Source: Streptomyces liliifuscus
GTDB taxonomy: Bacteria > Actinomycetota > Actinomycetes > Streptomycetales > Streptomycetaceae
DNA length: 64,000 bases
NCBI RefSeq assembly: GCF_016598615.1
Contig: NZ_CP066831.1
Location: forward strand, 2,604,001 to 2,668,000
Reading direction: 5' to 3'
The notes beneath the pieces were generated by a model that was not told the origin of the DNA, ran no database searches, and saw nothing but the letters and a program-made list of their open reading frames with translations. Position numbers and translations under genes: made by a program. This document shows, piece after piece, positions 7,954 to 19,693 of the stretch; the first letter of the stretch is position 1; the number at the start of each line of letters is the position of its first letter.

Positions 7954-8811
7954 ATGCCCGGTTTCTCGATGGATGCAGCCGCTGAGCAGCGCTTCAACGT
8001 CAACCTGTCGATCCTCTTCACGGAGCTCCCGCTTCTGGAGCGCCCCGCGGCCGCCGCCGCGGCGGGCTTCACCGCGGTCGAGCTGTGGTGGCCCTGGGTC
8101 GACTCCCCCACCCCCGAGCGCGCCGAGCTCGACGCCCTGAAGAAGGCGATCGAGGACGCGGGCGTACAGCTCACGGGGCTGAACTTCTACGCCGGACAGC
8201 TGCCGGGCCCGGACCGGGGCGCGCTGTCGATCCCCGGCGAGGAGTCGGCGCGGTTCCGCGCGAACATCGATGTGGCCGCGGACTTCGCGCAGTCGCTGGG
8301 CTGCAAGGCGCTCAACGCGCTGTACGGCAACCGCGTCGAGGGCGTGGACCCGGCCGTGCAGGACGAACTCGCCCTGGAGAACCTGGTGTTGGCGGCGCGC
8401 GCGGCCGACCGCATCGGTGCGGTCCTGCTGATCGAGACTCTCAACAAGCCGGAGTCGCCGCTCTATCCGCTGGTGACCGCCGCGGCCGGGGTCGCCGTCG
8501 TGGACAGGGTCAACGAGGCGACCGGGCGCGGCAACGCCAAGTTCCTGATGGACCTCTACCACCTGTCCATGAACGGCGAGGACCTGCCGTCGGTGATCGA
8601 CCAGTACGCGGCGAGGACCGGCCACGTCCAGATCGCCGACAACCCGGGCCGCGGCGCCCCCGGCACCGGCTCGCTCCCCCTGGAGGAGCTGCTCGGCCGG
8701 CTCCGCAAGCAGGGGTACGAGGGCTGGGTCGGCCTGGAGTACAAGCCGGGCGACCGCCCCAGTGCCGAGGCCTTCGAGTGGCTGCCCGCCGAGGCCCGCG
8801 CGGCGCGCTGA
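7954..8811 (+). CDS. hyi: Hydroxypyruvate isomerase
   Basis: A 285-residue TIM-barrel isomerase (EC 5.3.1.22) that interconverts hydroxypyruvate and tartronate semialdehyde. The barrel motifs ELWWPW, LIETLNKPESPLYPL, KFLMDLYHLSMNGEDL, HVQIADNPGRGAPGTG and WVGLEYKPG are all typical and include the acidic metal ligands. I use ATG 7954, with GAAGGGAG about 11 bp upstream; ATG 7969 is a weaker alternative. glxR follows after a 44-bp gap on the same strand, and both act on tartronate semialdehyde, the product of Gcl. Confidence 0.93.
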   Translation: MPGFSMDAAAEQRFNVNLSILFTELPLLERPAAAAAAGFTAVELWWPWVDSPTPERAELDALKKAIEDAGVQLTGLNFYAGQLPGPDRGALSIPGEESARFRANIDVAADFAQSLGCKALNALYGNRVEGVDPAVQDELALENLVLAARAADRIGAVLLIETLNKPESPLYPLVTAAAGVAVVDRVNEATGRGNAKFLMDLYHLSMNGEDLPSVIDQYAARTGHVQIADNPGRGAPGTGSLPLEELLGRLRKQGYEGWVGLEYKPGDRPSAEAFEWLPAEARAAR

Positions 8812-8855
8812 GCGCCAACTCATCGACGTACGAAAGTTTCCAGAGAGGCACCCTC

Positions 8856-9749
8856 ATGAGCAGCACACTCCCCAAGGTGGCCTGGGTCGGCCTCGGCATC
8901 ATGGGCTCCCCCATGTCCGAGAACCTGATCAAGGCCGGTTACGACGTCACCGGGTTCACCCTGGAGCAGGACAAGCTGGACCGGCTGACCGCCGCCGGCG
9001 GCACCGCGGCCGGCTCGATCGCCGAGGCCGTGCGGGACGCCGACGTGGTGATCACGATGGTCCCCGCCTCCCCGCAGGTAGAGGCCATCGCGTACGGGCC
9101 CGACGGCATCCTGGAGAACGCGAGGCCGGGCGCGCTCCTGATCGACATGTCCTCCATCACCCCGCAGACCTCCGTGGACCTGGCCAAGGCGGCGAAGGAC
9201 AAGGGCATACGGGTCCTGGACGCTCCGGTGTCCGGCGGTGAGGCCGGCGCGGTCGAGGCCGTGCTGTCCATCATGGTCGGCGGCGAGCAGGCCGACTTCG
9301 ACCTGGCCGAGCCGATCTTCGAGGCCCTCGGCAAGACCATCGTGCTGTGCGGTCCGCACGGCTCCGGCCAGACCGTGAAGGCCGCGAACCAGCTGATCGT
9401 CGCCGTGAACATCCAGGCGTGCGCCGAGGCCGTGGTCTTCCTGGAGAAGTCGGGCGTCGACCTGAAGGCGGCCCTCGACGTCCTGAACGGCGGCCTCGCG
9501 GGCTCCACCGTCCTGACGCGCAAGAAGGACAACTTCCTGAACCGCGACTTCAAGCCGGGCTTCCGTATCGACCTGCACCACAAGGACATGGGCATCGTCA
9601 CGGACGCCGCCCGCAACGTCGGCGCCGCGCTGCCCGTCGGTGCCGTGGTCGCCCAGCTCGTCGCCTCGCTGCGGACCCAGGGCGACGGCGGCCTGGACCA
9701 CTCCGCGCTGCTGCGCGCGGTCGAGCGCCTCTCCGGCGCGCAGATCTGA
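8856..9749 (+). CDS. glxR: Tartronate semialdehyde reductase (2-hydroxy-3-oxopropionate reductase)
   Basis: A 297-residue beta-hydroxyacid dehydrogenase (EC 1.1.1.60) reducing tartronate semialdehyde to D-glycerate. The NAD(P)-binding GLGIMGSPMSENL, the substrate-binding DAPVSGGEAGA block, and the catalytic Lys in GSGQTVKAANQLIVA are present; DFKPGFRIDLHHKDMGI near the C-terminus is characteristic of GarR/GlxR enzymes. The ribosome site GAGAGG is 8 bp before ATG 8856. It lies after hyi in the same operon and ends at a strong hairpin. Confidence 0.95.
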   Translation: MSSTLPKVAWVGLGIMGSPMSENLIKAGYDVTGFTLEQDKLDRLTAAGGTAAGSIAEAVRDADVVITMVPASPQVEAIAYGPDGILENARPGALLIDMSSITPQTSVDLAKAAKDKGIRVLDAPVSGGEAGAVEAVLSIMVGGEQADFDLAEPIFEALGKTIVLCGPHGSGQTVKAANQLIVAVNIQACAEAVVFLEKSGVDLKAALDVLNGGLAGSTVLTRKKDNFLNRDFKPGFRIDLHHKDMGIVTDAARNVGAALPVGAVVAQLVASLRTQGDGGLDHSALLRAVERLSGAQI

Positions 9750-9774
9750 CGGTCTCCCAACCCCCAAAAAGACC

Positions 9775-9834
9775 TCCGGGCGGCGCCACCGCTGACACCT
9801 GTCCTGTCGCGCCCAAGCGGTGGCGCCGCCCGGA
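9775..9834 (+). terminator. Strong hairpin after glxR
   Basis: A perfect 18-bp stem (9776-9793 with 9816-9833, extended by one T-A pair) with a 22-nt loop, 26 bp after the glxR stop. It separates the hyi-glxR operon from the catalase promoter. Confidence 0.85.
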
Positions 9835-9858
9835 ACCCATCACCTCCACCGGCGAACT

Positions 9859-9873
9859 TCAACAAACTGTTGA
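9859..9873. promoter_or_regulatory. TCAACA-N3-TGTTGA palindrome before the catalase gene
   Basis: TCAACA-AAC-TGTTGA differs from the uraD site only in the spacer. As there, TTGACG (a -35-like hexamer) overlaps the right arm. The catalase start is 85 bp downstream. Confidence 0.65.
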
Positions 9874-9909
9874 CGCCCGGATCGCCCCGAACCTAGGCTC
9901 CACGAAGCG

Positions 9910-9921
9910 GAAAACAACTTC
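9910..9921. promoter_or_regulatory. GAAA-N2-AACTTC element before the catalase gene
   Basis: GAAAACAACTTC matches the hyi and gcl element at 10 of 12 positions and is followed by further TTCCG and CGGAA half-sites up to the ribosome site. Lower confidence than at hyi and gcl because the TTCCG-N5-CGGAA palindrome is not intact here. Confidence 0.45.
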
Positions 9922-9957
9922 CGAAGAATTCCGCTGCCCCTAGTACGGAAGGTCACG

Positions 9958-11415
9958 ATGTCGAAGCGCGTGCTCACGACAGAGTCCGGCGCCCCGGTCG
10001 CCGACAACCAGAACTCCGCCTCCGCCGGCGCCGGCGGCCCGCTCCTCCTCCAGGACCAGCACCTGCTCGAGAAGCTCGCCCGGTTCAACCGCGAGCGCAT
10101 TCCGGAGCGCGTGGTGCACGCCCGCGGCTCGGGCGCGTACGGACACTTCGAGGTGACCGACGACGTCACCGGCTTCACGCACGCGGACTTCCTGAGCGCG
10201 GTCGGCAGGCGCACCGAGGTCTTTCTGCGCTTCTCGACGGTGGCCGACAGCCTGGGCGGCGCGGACGCGGTGCGCGACCCGCGCGGCTTCGCGGTCAAGT
10301 TCTATACGGAGCAGGGGAATTACGACCTGGTCGGGAACAACACCCCGGTGTTCTTCATCAAGGACCCCATCAAGTTCCCCGACTTCATCCACTCCCAGAA
10401 GCGCGACCCGTTCACGGGCAGGCAGGAGCCGGACAACGTCTGGGACTTCTGGGCACACGCCCCCGAGGCCACGCACCAGATCACCTGGCTGATGGGCGAC
10501 CGCGGCATCCCGGCCTCGTACCGCCATATGAACGGGTACGGCTCGCACACCTACCAGTGGACGAACGCCGAGGGCGAGGCCTTCTTCGTCAAGTACCACT
10601 TCAAGACGAACCAGGGCATCCGCTCCCTGTCCTCCGAGCAGGCCGCGGAGATCGCGGGCAACGACCCGGGCTCGCACCAGACGGACCTGCTCCAGGCCAT
10701 CGAGCGCGGGGTGCGCCCGTCGTGGACGCTGTACGTCCAGGTCATGCCGGCGGCCGAGGCGGACGGCTACCGCTTCAACCCGTTCGACCTGACGAAGGTC
10801 TGGCCGCACGAGGACTACCCGCTCCAGCGGGTGGGCCGACTGGTCCTGGACCGCAACCCGGACAACGTGTTCGCGGAGGTCGAGCAGGCCGCGTTCTCCC
10901 CGAACAACTTCGTTCCCGGCATCGGCCCTTCGCCGGACAGGATGCTCCAGGGCCGCCTGTTCGCGTACGCGGACGCGCACCGCTACCGGCTGGGCGTCAA
11001 CCACACCCTCCTGGCCGTCAACGCCCCCAGGGCCGCGGTGGCGAGCAACTACGGCCGGGACGGCCTGATGGCCGCCAACTCCCAGGGCCGCGCGGCGAAG
11101 AACTACGAGCCGAACTCGTACGGCGGCCCGGCGGAGACCGGCCGCCCCCTGTCGGCTCCGCTCGCGGTGAACGGCCACACCGGTACGTACGAGACCCCGC
11201 TCCACACCAAGGACGACCACTTCTTCCAGGCGGGCGAGCTGTACCGCCTGATGTCGGAGGAGGAGAGGTCCCGACTGGTCGCCAACATCGCCGGAGGGCT
11301 CTCCCAGGTCTCCCGCGACGACGTGATCGAGAAGAACCTCGCCCATTTCCACGCCGCCGACCCCGAGTACGGCAGGCGTGTGGAGGAGGCGGTCCTCGCC
11401 CTGCGCGAGGACTGA
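9958..11415 (+). CDS. Catalase (small-subunit haem b type)
   Basis: A 485-residue monofunctional catalase (EC 1.11.1.6), the size of clade 3 enzymes. The distal His is H54 in [15 protein letters not shown], the distal Asn lies in [17 protein letters not shown], and the proximal Tyr haem ligand in [19 protein letters not shown] lies 8-11 bp before ATG 9958. No signal peptide, so cytoplasmic. It stands alone between two hairpin regions but shares operator-like elements with both the urate operon and the glyoxylate genes, which fits removal of the peroxide released by uricase. Confidence 0.96.
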   Translation: MSKRVLTTESGAPVADNQNSASAGAGGPLLLQDQHLLEKLARFNRERIPERVVHARGSGAYGHFEVTDDVTGFTHADFLSAVGRRTEVFLRFSTVADSLGGADAVRDPRGFAVKFYTEQGNYDLVGNNTPVFFIKDPIKFPDFIHSQKRDPFTGRQEPDNVWDFWAHAPEATHQITWLMGDRGIPASYRHMNGYGSHTYQWTNAEGEAFFVKYHFKTNQGIRSLSSEQAAEIAGNDPGSHQTDLLQAIERGVRPSWTLYVQVMPAAEADGYRFNPFDLTKVWPHEDYPLQRVGRLVLDRNPDNVFAEVEQAAFSPNNFVPGIGPSPDRMLQGRLFAYADAHRYRLGVNHTLLAVNAPRAAVASNYGRDGLMAANSQGRAAKNYEPNSYGGPAETGRPLSAPLAVNGHTGTYETPLHTKDDHFFQAGELYRLMSEEERSRLVANIAGGLSQVSRDDVIEKNLAHFHAADPEYGRRVEEAVLALRED

Positions 11416-11641
11416 TCCTCCCAACTCCCGAGCTGCGCCCCGGGTCTGACGGGAGGTCGGACCCCAGGCGCGTCGCCCGCGAAGCCCGTTGACCCGGATG
11501 AGGGGTCGTCGACGGGCGGAGCGGGCCGGCCGAGGACCGCGGCGGTACGTGAGCCAGTGCGGTGGTGAAGGTCCCGGAGCCCCCTTCTCGACATGAGGGA
11601 AGGAAGGCCCCGGCCCGTCACGACCGCCGCGGTCCTCGGAC

Positions 11642-11703
11642 GACACGTTGCACGACACATTGCACGACACCTCGATCGACACTCTTGATCGACACTCTTG
11701 ATC
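11642..11703 (+). repeat. Five tandem 12-13-bp repeats starting GACAC
   Basis: Units at 11642, 11654, 11666, 11678 and 11691. The first two read GACAC(G/A)TTGCAC and the last two are both GACACTCTTGATC. They end 7 bp before a strong hairpin. Confidence 0.75.
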
Positions 11704-11710
11704 GAGACGG

Positions 11711-11754
11711 CGAAGAGCGCCGGGTACGGACGGTCCCGTACCCGGCGCTCTTCG
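11711..11754 (+). terminator. Perfect 18-bp hairpin
   Basis: CGAAGAGCGCCGGGTACG (11711-11728) pairs exactly with 11737-11754 around an 8-nt loop. Probable terminator of the catalase transcript, although it is 296 bp past the stop. Confidence 0.7.
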
Positions 11755-11819
11755 TCGTCCGCGGAAACACCCGTCCCCTTCGGGGTGCGGATTCCCCGGC
11801 CGCGCAGCAGCCTGGAGGC

Positions 11820-12047
11820 ATGGACCTTCCCAGCATCGTCGTGCACCCTCCGGCGCTGGACGGCTCGCGCCGGGTCACCGCGGGCAGCGAGACCCTCGGC
11901 ATCGCCTACCACCTCGACGACGTGGTCGAGATCCTGCGCCTCGCGGACCTGGACGAGATCGAGGTGGAGGAGAGCGACATCATCGACTGGCAGGGCGGCG
12001 GCCCCGACGACTGGCCGGGCCTGTCGGAGCACCACACGCCCGAGTGA
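11820..12047 (+). CDS. Small acidic conserved-type hypothetical protein
   Basis: A 75-residue acidic protein (MDLPSIVVHPPALDGSRRVTA...). I recognise no domain. Codon use is gene-like with strong third-position GC, and a GGAGG lies just before the ATG, though only one base separates them. Acidic clusters (LDDVVEIL, LADLDEIEVEESDIIDW) and a C-terminal WQGGGPDDWPG dominate. No signal peptide or membrane segment. It lies alone between the catalase and gcl genes. Confidence 0.6.
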   Translation: MDLPSIVVHPPALDGSRRVTAGSETLGIAYHLDDVVEILRLADLDEIEVEESDIIDWQGGGPDDWPGLSEHHTPE

Positions 12048-12160
12048 CGCCCGTACGTACGCCTGTGTGCGTACATCGGCTACGGAACCCTCAAATCAAG
12101 CTCTGAATATGCCTCCGGGGGCTTCAACCCACTGTGCTTCAGGGCACATTCTCAGCACAT

Positions 12161-12191
12161 GGGGCCCGCCGGCACGGGGGCGGCGGGCCCC
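12161..12191. terminator. Hairpin after the 75-residue gene
   Basis: GGGGCCCGCCG pairs exactly with CGGCGGGCCCC around a 9-nt loop, 114 bp past the small gene's stop. Confidence 0.6.
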
Positions 12192-12236
12192 GTACGGAGG
12201 ACAGCGGGCTTGGCCTGAGACGGAGGTGAGACGCAT

Positions 12237-12483
12237 GAGCAGACTGACTACGGCGCTTCGGCGAGATCCGTTCGCGTCGGCGCTGCTCCGGGGCGTCTCA
12301 TGGTCAGGCAGGTCCGGCACGGCACTTCGGACGTCGGGGGCGTCCGGAGACGGGGGGGAAGCACGGGGGAGGCGGATTCCGTTCGGGTGGCGGCGGGGGC
12401 CGCTCGAACTGAACACGCCGAGAGGCCCCCGTCCTGGATCCTCAGGACGGGGGCCTCGCTTTTCCCCCTTGAGCCCGGCGTGA
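12237..12483 (+). CDS. Possible small basic protein overlapping a terminator
   Basis: ATG 12237 follows a near-ideal ribosome site (GGAGGTGA, spacing 5). The frame runs 81 codons and starts MSRLTTALRRDPFASALLRG, then becomes a Gly/Arg/Ser-rich tail typical of read-through in GC-rich DNA. The strong hairpin at 12422-12457 falls inside it. It may be a real small gene, a leader peptide, or a chance start. No homologue is recalled. Confidence 0.35.
12422..12462. terminator. Terminator between the small ORF and gcl
   Basis: GAGGCCCCCGTCCT (12422-12435) pairs exactly with 12444-12457 around an 8-nt loop, followed on the plus strand by GCTTTT. It probably serves both directions, being 67 bp past the gcl stop. 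Confidence 0.8.
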
Positions 12484-12523
12484 TGACGCCGGACGACTGG
12501 TCAGCCGGACCTTCGGAGTCCTG

Positions 12524-14308
<1,785 letters not shown>

Positions 14309-14619
14309 TGCGTACTCCTGCTTCGGCCGTCGGATTCGGGCTCCCGTCGCGCCCCGCGGAGAGCTTCAAATTCCGTATTACGGAAACTAACTTCTACTAT
14401 CTGGAAGCAATGTAGGTGGACGACCAGAAGGCGTCAAGGGTCGGAGGACGGCCGGAGGGCGGTCGCCGGACAGTCGGCGACCGGCCGGCAGGCGGGGGAA
14501 TCACGGGACGTCGGATCGTTTCGCTGCCGGAGGAGGCGGTTCCGGAGGACGATGGAGGCGCTGTCCCCATGTGACGTTGTGGTGTCGCGGTGTTCTGTCG
14601 CGGTGTTCTGGAGAGGGTC
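14309..14619. other. Promoter region between gcl and the zinc-ribbon gene
   Basis: 311 bp between divergent genes. The left part holds the gcl promoter element; the rest (14420-14600) is GC-rich with short CGG repeats and no supportable gene. Confidence 0.55.
14371..14394. promoter_or_regulatory. Shared palindrome and GAAACTAACTTC element before gcl
   Basis: TTCCGTATTACGGAA (14371-14385) overlaps GAAACTAACTTC (14383-14394); a further half-site CTGGAAG follows at about 14401. Same elements as before hyi, although the order of palindrome and 12-mer is reversed. It sits about 65-90 bp upstream of the gcl start. Confidence 0.65.
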
Positions 14620-15606
14620 ATGTCCGAGAGCGTGCCGGTGAGGTGTCCGGCCTGTCGGCGCGAGCATGTCTATGCGGCGCCGTCGTACCCGTGCGTGTGC
14701 GGAGCGCCTGTCGCGCCCGTCCTCGACCGGAGTGCGCTCCCGGAACCCGTCACGCACCACACCTGGGACGAGGGCTGGGTGACGATCCACTGCGAGGCCT
14801 GCGGGCGGGCGGACCACTGGCCCCGGCCGGAGCTGGGGTGCCCCTGCGGGGTGCTGTTACGAGTGCCGGTGACGGAGCAGGGAGCCGACGACGAGGCGGA
14901 AGCGGTGGGCTCCAAGGGACCCCACTCCTCGGGCGCCGACACATCGCGCTCCCCGGGCGCCGACACATCGCGCTCCCCGGGCGCCGGCACATCGCACTCG
15001 CCGGGCTCGGACACCGGCGAGAGCCCCGAGGGCGGTTCCCATGAGGGCTCGCACGGGGGTTCTTACGAGGCCTCGCACGAAGGCTCGCACGAGGGGTCAC
15101 GCGAGGGCTCGTACGAGGGCTCACGCGAGCACTCCGGCAGCCCGCCCCGGAAGCCCCGGGCCGGCCGGGCCAACCGTCTCCCCGCCGCCGCCATCCCCCT
15201 CCCCCGAACTGCCCCGGTCCCCCGCCCCGCGTTCCAGCCGGTGGTCATCCGCACGGCTCGGGACGCGGTGACCGCCGCCGCGCTGTATCTGCGCTGGCTC
15301 GGGTACCGGGACATCCGGCGGGCCGACCAGCGGCCGCCCTCCGGGATAGGTCTGGCGGCCCGCGGGATCCTGGCCCAGGTCGACCCGACCGTGCGACCGG
15401 CCTCCCTGCGGGACGTGGAGTGCCTGTGGCTGACGGCGATGACGGAGTCGGCGGGCTGCGTGTACTTCTCGCTGGCCGGCTACGAGGAGGACGCCCGCGC
15501 CTGCGCCGACTCCCTCGGCATCCCCCTGTTCGTACTGGATCTCACCGGCACCCCACAGCCGGTGAACAGCCTCGCCGACGACCTGATAGCCACGGGAACC
15601 GAATAG
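14620..15606 (+). CDS. Zinc-ribbon protein with repeat linker and degenerate Mrr-like domain
   Basis: A 328-residue protein in three parts. Residues 1-85 have Cys pairs in CPACRREHVYAAPSYPCVCG and HCEACGRADHWPRPELGCPCG, two likely zinc ribbons. Residues ~104-175 are repeats: 8-residue GADTSRSP-type units, then 4-residue EGSH/EGSR/EGSY units. The last ~115 residues resemble the Mrr restriction-endonuclease fold (ALYLRWLGYRDIRRAD, ILAQVDPT, GCVYFSLAGYEEDARACADSLGIPLFVLDL). In active Mrr proteins an Asp and a QxK motif form the site; here the positions read GIGL and QVD, so nuclease activity is doubtful. GAGAGGG precedes ATG 14620. Function unknown; DNA or protein binding is possible. Confidence 0.75.
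   Translation: MSESVPVRCPACRREHVYAAPSYPCVCGAPVAPVLDRSALPEPVTHHTWDEGWVTIHCEACGRADHWPRPELGCPCGVLLRVPVTEQGADDEAEAVGSKGPHSSGADTSRSPGADTSRSPGAGTSHSPGSDTGESPEGGSHEGSHGGSYEASHEGSHEGSREGSYEGSREHSGSPPRKPRAGRANRLPAAAIPLPRTAPVPRPAFQPVVIRTARDAVTAAALYLRWLGYRDIRRADQRPPSGIGLAARGILAQVDPTVRPASLRDVECLWLTAMTESAGCVYFSLAGYEEDARACADSLGIPLFVLDLTGTPQPVNSLADDLIATGTE
14931..15026 (+). repeat. Four tandem 24-bp repeats inside the coding region
   Basis: Units start at 14931, 14955, 14979 and 15003. The first two are identical, the third nearly so and the fourth diverged. They encode GADTSRSP, GADTSRSP, GAGTSHSP and GSDTGESP. They are followed to about 15128 by 12-bp units encoding EGS(H/R/Y). Confidence 0.85.
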
Positions 15607-15640
15607 CCCAACTCCCGGTAACGACCGCATACTTGACGTC

Positions 15641-16177
15641 ATGCGCATCAGACCGGCGACCCCCGCCGACCTCCCGCTGCTCCAGGACATCGAGCGGGCC
15701 GCGGGCGAACCCTTCCGCACCCTGGGCATGACGGAGATCGCCGACGACGAGCCGCCCGCGCTGGAACTGCTGGAACGCTTCAGGGAGGCGGGCCACGCCT
15801 GGGTCGCCGAGGCGGAGAGTGACGGGGCCGAGGGGGACGGCGACACCGCCCGTCCCGTCGCGTACCTGATCGGCGAACCCGTGGACGGCTCCTTCCACAT
15901 CGAGCAGGTCTCCGTCCACCCGGACGCCGCGCACCGGGGCGTGGGCCGGACCCTGATCGCGTACGCCGCCGACCGCGCACGCGACCAGGGCCTGACCGGT
16001 CTCACCCTGACCACCTTCACGGAGGTCCCCTGGAACGCGCCGTACTACGAGCGCATCGGCTTCCGCACCCTGACCGACCCCGAACTCACCCCGGGCCTGC
16101 GCAAGATCCGAGCAACCGAGGCCGAACACGGCCTGGACCGCTGGCCCCGGGTCTGCATGTACAGAGGCGCCCCGTAA
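15641..16177 (+). CDS. GNAT-family N-acetyltransferase
   Basis: A 178-residue single-domain GNAT protein. The acetyl-CoA-binding motif A is VSVHPDAAHRGVGRTLIAYA, and the C-terminal NAPYYERIGFRTL is the usual motif B region. The substrate cannot be predicted. An acidic insert (EAESDGAEGDGDT) lies before strand 4. It starts 34 bp after the zinc-ribbon gene and has no clear ribosome site, so it may be expressed from that transcript or as a leaderless message. Confidence 0.85.
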   Translation: MRIRPATPADLPLLQDIERAAGEPFRTLGMTEIADDEPPALELLERFREAGHAWVAEAESDGAEGDGDTARPVAYLIGEPVDGSFHIEQVSVHPDAAHRGVGRTLIAYAADRARDQGLTGLTLTTFTEVPWNAPYYERIGFRTLTDPELTPGLRKIRATEAEHGLDRWPRVCMYRGAP

Positions 16178-16183
16178 GGCCCG

Positions 16184-16225
16184 TGCCCCTCAAGGGGCGC
16201 GGGGAACTGCGCGCCCAGCCCTCAC
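16184..16225. repeat. Intergenic hairpin element (CCCCTCAAGGGGCGCGGGG type)
   Basis: GCCCCT-CA-AGGGGC followed by GCGGGGAACTGCGCG. This word is a common dispersed intergenic element of Streptomyces chromosomes, and here it lies between two converging genes, where it can act as terminator. A related element occurs at 38171-38236. Confidence 0.6.
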
Positions 16226-16238
16226 CGGCCCGCACCCA

Positions 16239-17893
<1,655 letters not shown>

Positions 17894-17897
<4 letters not shown>

Positions 17898-19579
17898 CGG
17901 AAGTCCTCCTCGCGGTACTCGGCGTCCGACCCCGCCGCCGTCGCCTCGCGCAGCTCGATCCGGCGGATCTTGCCGGACACCGTCTTGGGCAGGTCGCCGA
18001 ACTCCAGGCGACGGATGCGCTTGTACGGGGCGAGAGCGGTACGCGAGTGCTCGAAGAGGACCTTCGCGGTGTCGGGCCCCGGCTCCCAGCCCTCCGCCAG
18101 CACGACGTACGCCTTCGGGACCGCGAGCCGCAGTTCGTCCGGGGCGGGCACGACGGCCGCCTCGGCGACGGCCTCGTGCTCCAGGAGCGCGCTCTCCAGC
18201 TCGAAGGGGCTGATCTTGTAGTCGCTGGCCTTGAACACGTCGTCGCTGCGGCCCACGTACGTGATGTAGCCGTCGGCGTCGCGCGAACCGATGTCGCCGG
18301 TGCGGTAGTAGCCGTCCGCCATCGCCTCGGCCGTACGGTCGGGGTCGCCGTGGTAGCCGGTCATCAGGCCCACCGGCCGTGTGGACAGGTCGAGCGCGAT
18401 CTCACCCTCCGTGGCACCGGGCGCGCCCGTGACCGGGTCGAGCAGTTCGACCTTGAAACCAGGGCTCGGCCGCCCCATGGAGCCCGTCTTCAGCGACTGA
18501 CCGGGGCTGTTGGACACCTGCACGGCCGTCTCGGTCTGCCCGAAGCCGTCGCGGATCGTGACGCCCCAGGCGCGCCGCACCTGTTCGATGACCTCGGGAT
18601 TCAGCGGCTCACCCGCGGCGACGGCCTCGCGCGGGGGCGTACGCAGCTGGGTCAGGTCGGCCTGGATGAGCATGCGCCAGACGGTGGGCGGGGCGCAGAA
18701 CGTGGTGACGCCCGCGCGGTCCATCTCGGCCATCAGGCGGACCGCGTCGAAGCGCGTGTAGTTGTGGAGGAAGACGGTCGCCTCGGCGTTCCAGGGCGCG
18801 AAGAGGTTCGACCAGGCGTGCTTGGCCCAGCCGGGTGAGGAGATGTTCAGGTGCACGTCACCGGGCTTGAGGCCGATCCAGTACATGGTCGCCAGGTGGC
18901 CGATCGGGTACGACGTGTGGGTGTGCTCGACGAGCTTGGGGCGGGCGGTGGTGCCCGAGGTGAAGTAGAGCATCAGCGGGTCGTCGGCCCGGGTCGGTCC
19001 GTCGGGCAGGAAGAGGCCGGACTCGCGGTCGTACACGTCCTCGTACGACTGCCAGCCCGGGTGTTCGCCGCCGACCACGACGCGTGTGTAGTCGCCGGGC
19101 ACCTCGTCGAACTTGCCGGTGTCCTCGGCGCGCACGACGACGTGCCGGACCCGGCCCCGTTCGACGCGGTCGCGCAGGTCGGCGGGGCCGAGCAGCGGGG
19201 TGGCCGGGATGACCACGGCGCGCAGTTTCATCGCGGCGAGCGCCGTCACCCACAGCTCGGCCTGGTTGCCGAGCATGACGAGGATGCGGTCCCCGGCACG
19301 TACGCCGAGCTCGCGCAGCCATCCCGCGACCTCGTCCGAGCGTACGGACAGCTCACCGAAGGACAGCTTGGTCTCGCGGCCGTCCTCCTCGACGATGTGC
19401 AGCGCTGTCCTGGCGTTGCCGTGGGCGATGGGGTCGAACCAGTCGAGGGCCCAGTTGAAGTGCTCGGGGCGGGGCCAGACGAAACCCTCGTAGGCCGTGG
19501 CGTAGTCCTCCCGGTGCGCCAGCAGGAAGTCCCGCGCGCTGCGGAAGCTCTCCGTCGGCGTCGTCGGCGGCGTAGTCAT
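17894..19579 (-). CDS. Acyl-CoA synthetase (AMP-forming, acetyl/medium-chain type)
   Basis: A 561-residue AMP-binding ligase. Motifs: [64 protein letters not shown] and [13 protein letters not shown]. The [18 protein letters not shown] start is typical of acetyl-CoA synthetase-like and medium-chain acyl ligases. I start at ATG 19579, which follows GGAGGA 4 bp upstream, rather than at 19618. First gene of a two-gene operon and divergent from a GAF-LuxR regulator, which probably controls it. Confidence 0.9.
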
Positions 19580-19652
19580 CTGTCCTCCTCGGACCCGGAC
19601 CATTGCCGGGCGGCTCACTCACATCGTGTAATCCGTGATGCGGGTCTCACTA

Positions 19653-19666
19653 CCCCCGAACGGGGG
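19653..19666. promoter_or_regulatory. CCCCCG-AA-CGGGGG palindrome in divergent promoter
   Basis: A perfect 6-bp inverted repeat between the acyl-CoA synthetase operon and the GAF-LuxR gene, 28 bp before the latter. It may be an operator or simply a GC-rich hairpin. The TACCCCC...GGGGG core recalls the sites at 58780 and 58813, but the spacing differs. Confidence 0.45.
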
Positions 19667-19693
19667 GGTGCGCTGTGGTGAAGGGACGAGCAC

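Larger units (their letters stand above)
11416..11819. other. Structured non-coding region after catalase
   Basis: 404 bp without a convincing gene. It holds a long inverted repeat with 17-bp arms at 11530-11546 and 11623-11639, a run of five GACAC-led 12/13-bp direct repeats at 11642-11703, and a very strong hairpin at 11711-11754. Open frames here lack ribosome sites. Confidence 0.6.
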
